From JBEGTT01 sp041179245 (GTDB lineage: Bacteria > Pseudomonadota > Gammaproteobacteria > Burkholderiales > Rhodocyclaceae): 8,925 nucleotides of DNA. The DNA lies in contig JBEGTT010000127.1 of the NCBI GenBank assembly GCA_041179245.1, positions 1-8,925 of the forward strand, in the 5' to 3' direction. A model generated the notes under the pieces. The model was not told where the DNA came from, did no database searches, and saw only the letters and a program-made list of their open reading frames with translations. The position numbers and the translations under genes are program-made. Of this stretch, positions 1-3,588 are shown one piece after another (within the stretch, counting starts at the first letter, position 1; each line of letters begins with the position of its first letter).

Positions 1-1
1 C

Positions 2-742
2 GGCGTTATTGAAACCGCACATAAAGCCAAGTCCTGTATCAGCCAAGCTATGCGCTACGCCATTGCAACCGGACGGGCAGAGCGTGACCCATGCCCCGAC
101 CTTAGAGGCGCATTGCCCCCAGCGCAGGTTAAACACATGGCGGCGTTTATTGATCCCGTAAAGGTTGGTGAGTTGCTCAGGGCGATTGATGATTACTCTG
201 GCACTCACGTTGTCTGCTGTGCTCTCAAACTTGCGCCGCTATTCTTTTGCAGACCGGGTGAGTTGCGACACGCCGAATGGTCGGACATTGATTTAGATGC
301 TGGCGAATGGACTTACACAGCAAGCAAGACAAAGACACCCCACCTGGTACCACTGGCAAAGCAAGCAGTGGTTTTACTGCGTGACTTGCACCGACTTACC
401 GGGCATGGGCAGTATGTTTTCCCTGGCAACCGGTCACATGATCGGCCAATGTCCAATATGGCAATCAATAGAGCACTGCAAGCAATGGGTTACGACACCA
501 AGGCCGAGATAACCGGGCACGGCTTTAGGGCGATGGCTAGAACGATGCTTGCTGAACGGCTGGGGGAAGATGAAAAGCACATTGAGCACCAGCTTGCCCA
601 TAAGGTTCCTGACAGTCTGGGCACGGCGTACAACAGAACCAAGTTTTTAGATCAGCGCCGTTTGATGATGCAAACATGGGCTGATTATTTGGACAAATTG
701 AAAGCCGGGGCCGAGGTTATTTTTATCAATCAGGCTGCATAA
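2..742 (+). CDS. int: P4-type tyrosine integrase, C-terminal part (5' cut by window)
   Basis: Site-specific tyrosine recombinase that would integrate and excise the element. The frame is open from base 2, and the residues before the first ATG at 50 (VIETAHKAKSCISQAMRYA) match the core-binding domain of P4-type integrases, so 50 is an internal Met and the gene is partial. The catalytic set is present: Arg in RPGELRHAEW (codon 251-253), a likely beta-hairpin Lys (326-328), HxxR in GHGFR (His 518-520, Arg 527-529), His in QLAHK (599-601) and the Tyr nucleophile in AYNR (629-631). The C-terminal tail (MMQTWADYLDKLKAGAEVI) is typical of the family. The gene appears intact at its 3' end and ends about 40 bp before the left iteron arm. 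P4-type integrase genes usually begin next to attL and read inward, so attL should be just upstream of the window. Confidence 0.95.
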   Translation, partial: GVIETAHKAKSCISQAMRYAIATGRAERDPCPDLRGALPPAQVKHMAAFIDPVKVGELLRAIDDYSGTHVVCCALKLAPLFFCRPGELRHAEWSDIDLDAGEWTYTASKTKTPHLVPLAKQAVVLLRDLHRLTGHGQYVFPGNRSHDRPMSNMAINRALQAMGYDTKAEITGHGFRAMARTMLAERLGEDEKHIEHQLAHKVPDSLGTAYNRTKFLDQRRLMMQTWADYLDKLKAGAEVIFINQAA

Positions 743-784
743 AGTTGGCCGTTATCAATCGCCGCCATTTTCCCTTTTTATATC

Positions 785-973
785 TACCCCTTATGTTTTT
801 GAGTGGGATAACTGGGATAATCGGGATAGGTAGCCGGAAAGCCTCATGAATACTAGGTTTGTGCTAGGCCAGTTATGCCATTTGGTTTAGAAATCACTGG
901 GATAGTCTGGGATAATTTAACAAAAACAACAGGTTTTTTGACCAAAAACGCGGGTTTCCTGTCTTAGATCGCC
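785..973 (+). repeat. Left arm of long inverted repeat with five TGGGATA iterons
   Basis: This segment is repeated in inverted orientation at 7568-7753. By eye, 796-870 matches 7742-7668 at 72 of 75 bases and 898-949 matches 7640-7589 at 49 of 52, with no gaps. The 27 bp between these blocks match at only 18 positions but have equal length. Similarity fades at both edges. It holds five iterons: 804-810, 813-819 and 822-828 (9-bp period; the third reads CGGGATA), then 898-904 and 908-914 (10 bp apart). The centre has CTAGG twice, 11 bp apart (852-867). The inner edge has a dyad, GTTTTT-TGACC-AAAAAC (933-949). It fills the gap between the integrase and the next gene. Arrays like this are typical of initiator or recombinase binding; I favour a replication origin role for the primase-helicase encoded inside. 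Confidence 0.93.
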
Positions 974-1038
974 GCCGATGGCTATCCCAAAATCCTGAAA
1001 ATTGCCGCGCAAAACACTGCCGGTAGCCACAACACAAA

Positions 1039-1740
1039 GTGGATTTTTTTGAGGCTGATTACCTAGTGACATATCCAAAATTAAAGCCCGTTCCAGCTCT
1101 TCTTTTAGCGGCCTTCCCGGATGGGTCAAAGGTGCTGAGTCGCATAGATTTGATGCCTTCAATTTCCAGTAATGGTGCGGTTGATTCTGTTGGGCATGTG
1201 TTTGTTGGCGATAAAGTTGCTGCCACGGTAAAAACAAATGGTGTTCCTGTTGATCGCTGGCCTAAAGGAAGAGCGCGGGGTAGAGCCCCTTACGCCCAAA
1301 ACAAACAGATCGCTACTTTGTTGAGCTGGTGCATTCAGTTTGTTAAGAATGGGGGCAGGAAGCGGTTGGCGACTCAGTCTATTTTAGATAGTGGAACTTG
1401 GGGTTCGTTTAGCAAGGTTACAAACCTGCGCACACAAAAGGCCGTTAATCTTGGTGTTGACCCTGAACGTATTGGGTCAATGACTTGTTTTTGCCGTGGT
1501 GTAGTCATTGATTGGGCAGTTTCATTTCCGTCTTATTGCTATCAGATTGATATTGATACGGGGTTAATTGCCATTAGCGGAACGGGTTATTACTGGGACT
1601 CAAACATGAGTGAACTGAATGTTCTTTATGGTGAATGTGCAGTTGAAACAAACCCGGAAAATCTTAGCGAGGCTGAGGCATGGTTAAGTGAGTCCGGGCC
1701 TTTGGTTTTTGTTGGCATAGGCAAGAAAAAAATCTCCTAG
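1039..1740 (+). CDS. Unrecognised 233-aa protein
   Basis: Open reading frame with no family I can name. No signal peptide or clear membrane segment is visible. It has a basic stretch (RWPKGRARGR, about residues 73-82), four Cys, and many aromatic residues in the second half. An in-frame TAG at 1024 makes the GTG at 1039 the first possible start, but it has no good Shine-Dalgarno. A second GTG at 1066 has GAGG 11 bp upstream and may be the true start. It lies just inside the left iteron arm and 76 bp before AlpA, outside the overlapping gene string downstream. That slot between integrase and regulators often carries optional cargo in P4-like elements. Its codons lean to GTT, GGT and TTT, giving a more AT-rich look than the primase gene, which suggests separate acquisition. 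A defence or other accessory role is only a guess from position. Confidence 0.75.
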   Translation: MDFFEADYLVTYPKLKPVPALLLAAFPDGSKVLSRIDLMPSISSNGAVDSVGHVFVGDKVAATVKTNGVPVDRWPKGRARGRAPYAQNKQIATLLSWCIQFVKNGGRKRLATQSILDSGTWGSFSKVTNLRTQKAVNLGVDPERIGSMTCFCRGVVIDWAVSFPSYCYQIDIDTGLIAISGTGYYWDSNMSELNVLYGECAVETNPENLSEAEAWLSESGPLVFVGIGKKKIS

Positions 1741-1816
1741 GTATTTACGGGCACCACCCACCAAAGCCAAAACAAATAACGTCCGTTCTCGCACTTAAAC
1801 GAACGAGGATGGACAA

Positions 1817-2104
1817 ATGCACCAACTACCAACAAGCGGGTTCCTTCGCACCCGAAAACAACTAAGCGAAACCAAGCCGGAATTTAAGCCGGTATTCACC
1901 ACCCCGCCCATTCTTCAAGAATCGGGCTTTCTACGCATTAGCCAGATCGTGCCTGGCCTTGTGCCTGTTGGTAAATCGACTTGGTGGCAATGGGTACGGG
2001 AAGGCAAGGCACCTCAGCCAGTCAAGTTGTCGGCAAAAACGACGGTATGGCGCACAGCGGACATAAAAGCATTCTTGGAAGAACAAGGGGGCGGCAATGT
2101 CTGA
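1817..2104 (+). CDS. alpA: AlpA-family DNA-binding regulator/excisionase
   Basis: Small helix-turn-helix protein of the AlpA family (MerR-like winged helix), whose members act as excisionases or transcription regulators of integrase genes; P4 Vis is one. The family signature covers about residues 32-90: ILQESGFLRISQI, then LVPVGKSTWWQWVREGKAPQPVKL, then TTVWRTADIKAFLEE. Residues 1-31 are an extra N-terminal tail; 95 aa is somewhat longer than the usual 65-80. The ATG at 1817 is preceded by AGGA at a suitable distance. Its 3' end overlaps the next gene by 8 bp, so the two are probably translated together. In the 76-bp gap upstream, CGTTC (1784-1788) and GAACG (1801-1805) form a dyad that could be an operator; this is weak. 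Its likely job is control of excision together with the integrase. Confidence 0.93.
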   Translation: MHQLPTSGFLRTRKQLSETKPEFKPVFTTPPILQESGFLRISQIVPGLVPVGKSTWWQWVREGKAPQPVKLSAKTTVWRTADIKAFLEEQGGGNV

Positions 2105-2465
2105 AATCAGAACAATCAACGGCCAAGAGCTTGATCGCTTCCCTGTGGTGTTTGTGATTGTGGCTACGCCTTCTGGCAAGTGGGGTTTTCAGGTCCGCAA
2201 ACAAGAGATTGAAGTAAGTTATGGCAAATTCAATCAATACTCGTTAAATGCGTTGGCTGAGGGCTTTGGCAAGGTTTATAAGGATTACCAAGGCGAAGTC
2301 ATAGAGACTGAACCCGGCCCATTCGACACGCCGGAAGAAGCATTAGAGGCGGCAAAGATCGCGCTGCTTGATTGCATGGAATCTCGCTGTATTGAAGCGG
2401 CAAAGGTTATTAATGACGATGCGGCTGCCCTGTGTAGTCTGCTGGGGAGTGCTAACCATGAATAA
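2097..2465 (+). CDS. Hypothetical 122-aa protein
   Basis: I do not recognise a family. The start is firm: the ATG overlaps the stop of alpA (2102-2104) and follows a G-rich Shine-Dalgarno (AAGGGGGCGG). The protein is acidic, with a beta-rich first half (FPVVFVIVATPSGKWGFQVRKQEIEV, about residues 15-40) and a helical second half (TPEEALEAAKIALLDCMESRC). It overlaps the next gene by 8 bp at its end. The KWGFQV strand followed by an Ala-rich helix resembles the plan of the next protein (KWEYAV, then VALALKAAVADV), so the two might be distant relatives. No function is proposed. Confidence 0.8.
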   Translation: MSEIRTINGQELDRFPVVFVIVATPSGKWGFQVRKQEIEVSYGKFNQYSLNALAEGFGKVYKDYQGEVIETEPGPFDTPEEALEAAKIALLDCMESRCIEAAKVINDDAAALCSLLGSANHE

Positions 2466-2652
2466 CCCCGCTATTGAGTTCGTTCTGACCCTGCCAGAAC
2501 AAGGCCAGAAATGGGAATACGCCGTGTCGCACAAGGGCGTATTGATTGCCTCTAGTGACGGCGATGCGCGTTTTGATTCGGTTGCGTTAGCCCTAAAAGC
2601 TGCTGTTGCTGACGTCAATCAAAAGCTGGTTGATCGGCGAGGTGGCGCATGA
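2458..2652 (+). CDS. Hypothetical 64-aa protein
   Basis: No family recognised. The frame is open further upstream, but the ATG at 2458 is preferred: it is preceded by GGGGAG about 9 bp away and overlaps the stop of the preceding gene by 8 bp, matching the coupling pattern of this operon. The protein starts MNNPAIEFVLTLPEQ, has a strand-like KWEYAVSHKGVLIAS segment and ends in an Ala-rich helix (VALALKAAVADVNQKL). Its stop shares an ATGA with the next reading frame at 2649. Function unknown. Confidence 0.75.
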   Translation: MNNPAIEFVLTLPEQGQKWEYAVSHKGVLIASSDGDARFDSVALALKAAVADVNQKLVDRRGGA

Positions 2653-2918
2653 CCTACAAAAACCGCTTGACCACATCTACCACGCTGTCAGAAGATGGCG
2701 CTCAGGTGCTCGAAACACCTTCTACTAGCGGCAACCGCTCCCGTCAGACAAGCGGTATTTTTACGACCATTGGTTTTTCAATGGCGGGTAGTGCGCAACG
2801 ATATAACACCCTTCGGGGGAAAGTTGCGAGCGGTCTAGTAGCCGTTTCGAAGTGCCCGCCACCCCTACACAACGGGGTGACATTCGAAAATCTACTAGGA
2901 GGCCATCATGGCTATTAA
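2649..2918 (+). CDS. Icd/Ash-like leader reading frame overlapping the antisense RNA locus
   Basis: An 89-aa frame starting at an ATGA overlap with the preceding gene, with GAGG (2639-2642) at good spacing. Its second half is read through the structured RNA at 2793-2890, and it ends 11 bp inside the next gene (LLGGHHGY, then TAA). Many phage and element proteins annotated as Icd-like or Ash come from the same arrangement: their C-terminal residues (here YNTLRGKVASGLVAVSKCPPPLH) mainly reflect the conserved RNA underneath. In P1 icd lies between c4 and ant and encodes a division inhibitor; in P4 the comparable region encodes kil. Here the product could be a toxic peptide, a leader peptide whose translation controls RNA folding, or only a fortuitous frame. 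Good start signals argue that it is translated; the function is unsure. Confidence 0.5.
   Translation: MTYKNRLTTSTTLSEDGAQVLETPSTSGNRSRQTSGIFTTIGFSMAGSAQRYNTLRGKVASGLVAVSKCPPPLHNGVTFENLLGGHHGY
2709..2740 (+). promoter_or_regulatory. Upstream target site (seqA-like) of the antisense RNA
   Basis: TCGAAA (2710-2715) and CTACTAG (2722-2728), followed by ACCGCTC (2734-2740), are complementary in order to TTTCGA (2845-2850), CTAGTAG (2835-2841) and GAGCGGT (2828-2834) in the RNA downstream. The CTACTAG/ACCGCTC match gives 14 pairs with a 5-nt bulge in this copy. This corresponds to seqA of the P4 immunity region or the first a/b pair of P1 c4. Assignment is by layout and complementarity. Confidence 0.7.
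2734..2762 (+). terminator. Possible weak terminator/attenuator hairpin in the leader
   Basis: ACCGCT (2734-2739) can pair with AGCGGT (2751-2756) across an 11-nt loop, followed directly by ATTTTT. The same ACCGCT can instead pair with AGCGG (2727-2731) in a tight CAA-loop hairpin, or with GAGCGGT (2828-2834) in the antisense RNA. Three competing pairings suggest a switch controlling early termination. The stem is short, so it may only be a pause site. Confidence 0.35.
2793..2890 (+). ncRNA. C4/CI-type antisense RNA (immunity RNA)
   Basis: Structured RNA of the family of P1 C4 and P4 CI, which are processed from the leader transcript and then base-pair with that leader to silence downstream genes. 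A 5' arm pairs CGCAAC (2794-2799) with GTTGCG (2823-2828) and encloses a small CCC-TTCG-GGG hairpin (2809-2818). The antisense segment follows: CTAGTAG (2835-2841), CCG, TTTCGA (2845-2850). A 3' hairpin pairs CACCCC (2860-2865) with GGGGTG (2874-2879). The antisense segment is complementary to a site upstream (2710-2728) and to one at 2884-2898 that touches the AGGAGG of the next gene. In cis it can fold on the downstream site and hide that ribosome site. The likely targets are the gene at 2908 and, through operon polarity, the primase-helicase. Exact ends are unknown. Confidence 0.85.
2884..2907 (+). promoter_or_regulatory. Downstream target site (seqC-like) overlapping a ribosome binding site
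   Basis: TCGAAA (2884-2889) and CTACTAG (2892-2898) repeat the upstream target and are complementary to 2835-2850. The last two bases of CTACTAG are the first two of AGGAGG (2897-2902), the near-perfect Shine-Dalgarno 5 bp before the ATG at 2908. Pairing with the antisense RNA, in cis or in trans, should block translation start of that gene, as C4 does for ant in P1. Confidence 0.75.
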
Positions 2919-3246
2919 CACTTCTAAGACCGCACAAGCTGCGGAAAACCAAGACCTAATCACTGCCAACCAAGCCGCTAAAAACCTGCTGGGGGAATAC
3001 CCTATTGATGTTCTTGGCTATCTCAATTTTGCGGAGAAGGCCCTAAATTGGCACAACGAGCTATACAAGATCATCCGGGAAGAAATTGCCGCCGGTAAAG
3101 CTGGCGACAAATACACGCGAGCCGGGGCGTTGGCTGAAATAGGGGCTCATCTATCACAGGAAAATCAAGGGTTTTTCGATAGTGTGGCGAGCAGTGTCAG
3201 GGCAAGCCTTGTTGAAGCTGGCCTAGAAGTTGGCGGTGCAGCATGA
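2908..3246 (+). CDS. Hypothetical 112-aa protein under antisense RNA control
   Basis: First gene after the antisense RNA, in the position of P1 ant; I see no similarity to Ant and cannot name a family. The start is well defined by AGGAGG 5 bp upstream, the ribosome site within the RNA target. The protein looks mostly helical and Ala/Glu-rich (LLGEYPIDVLGYLNFAEKAL about residues 27-46, then NELYKIIREEIAAGK and GALAEIGAHLSQEN). No membrane segment is visible. It shares ATGA with the next gene, so silencing its translation should reduce the whole downstream string. It may be a replication or antirepression accessory, but this is only from position. Confidence 0.85.
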   Translation: MAINTSKTAQAAENQDLITANQAAKNLLGEYPIDVLGYLNFAEKALNWHNELYKIIREEIAAGKAGDKYTRAGALAEIGAHLSQENQGFFDSVASSVRASLVEAGLEVGGAA

Positions 3247-3482
3247 GTGCCGCTAAAACCACTATTACGCTAGATGCGCCTTGCGGCGCGTATCTGGAAA
3301 CCATTACAGAGGCCCAGCAAACCCTTGCGGGTTGTATTGAGATTATTGAGGCTTTTGCAGAGCGGCTTGATTGCGACGCGCTTCACGCTGTGGTTAAGCT
3401 GATTTGCACCGCCCGTGGTGGCATTGACGACATAGAGCAGGTTTTCCAAAAGTCCAGCACGGCCGAGGTGTGCCATGACTAA
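3243..3482 (+). CDS. Hypothetical 79-aa helical protein
   Basis: Unrecognised small protein, translationally coupled to its upstream neighbour by an ATGA overlap at 3243-3246. After a short beta-like start (KTTITLDAPCG) it is predicted by eye to be two or three helices (YLETITEAQQTLAGCIEIIEAF, DALHAVVKLICTA, IDDIEQVFQ). It has four or five Cys, which is many for its size, without a clear zinc motif. It overlaps the next small frame at 3475 by 8 bp. Function unknown; it belongs to the replication operon by position. Confidence 0.8.
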   Translation: MSAAKTTITLDAPCGAYLETITEAQQTLAGCIEIIEAFAERLDCDALHAVVKLICTARGGIDDIEQVFQKSSTAEVCHD

Positions 3483-3588
3483 CCGACACCCAAGCCCCAT
3501 GTGTGACCATCAAGGTGATCGCGCTCGCCGTGGAAACCAACGAAACCGCAACATTCAAGGCAATATCAGCGAGGTTTCACCCCCATGA
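3475..3588 (+). CDS. Small 37-aa basic protein or coupling peptide
   Basis: A short frame reading MTNRHPSPMCDHQGDRARRG, then a basic, Asn-rich stretch ending VSPP. Its ATG overlaps the end of the preceding gene by 8 bp with GAGG 6 bp upstream, and its TGA shares ATGA with the primase-helicase start at 3585. It therefore bridges exactly the gap between the two genes and keeps the unbroken coupling of the operon. It is rich in Arg, Asn and Pro and has no visible fold. It may be a real small protein or a translated spacer that delivers ribosomes to the primase start. Confidence 0.55.
   Translation: MTNRHPSPMCDHQGDRARRGNQRNRNIQGNISEVSPP

Noticed and set aside
938..967. TTGACC at the inner edge of each arm as a -35 box for the adjacent genes
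   Set aside because: No credible -10 sequence at the right distance in either arm; the bases are explained by the conserved GTTTTT/AAAAAC dyad.
917..1237. 106-aa frame on the - strand
   Set aside because: Overlaps the left iteron arm and the 233-aa gene; the part in the repeat reads only low-complexity residues. It is a shadow of the repeat and of the + strand gene.
2803..2808. TATAAC as a -10 promoter box
   Set aside because: No acceptable -35 sequence at 16-18 bp upstream, and the bases lie inside the RNA's 5' helix loop.
2794..2828. Riboswitch for a small metabolite
   Set aside because: The helices belong to the C4/CI-type architecture with an antisense block complementary to two flanking sites, and the downstream genes are not metabolic.
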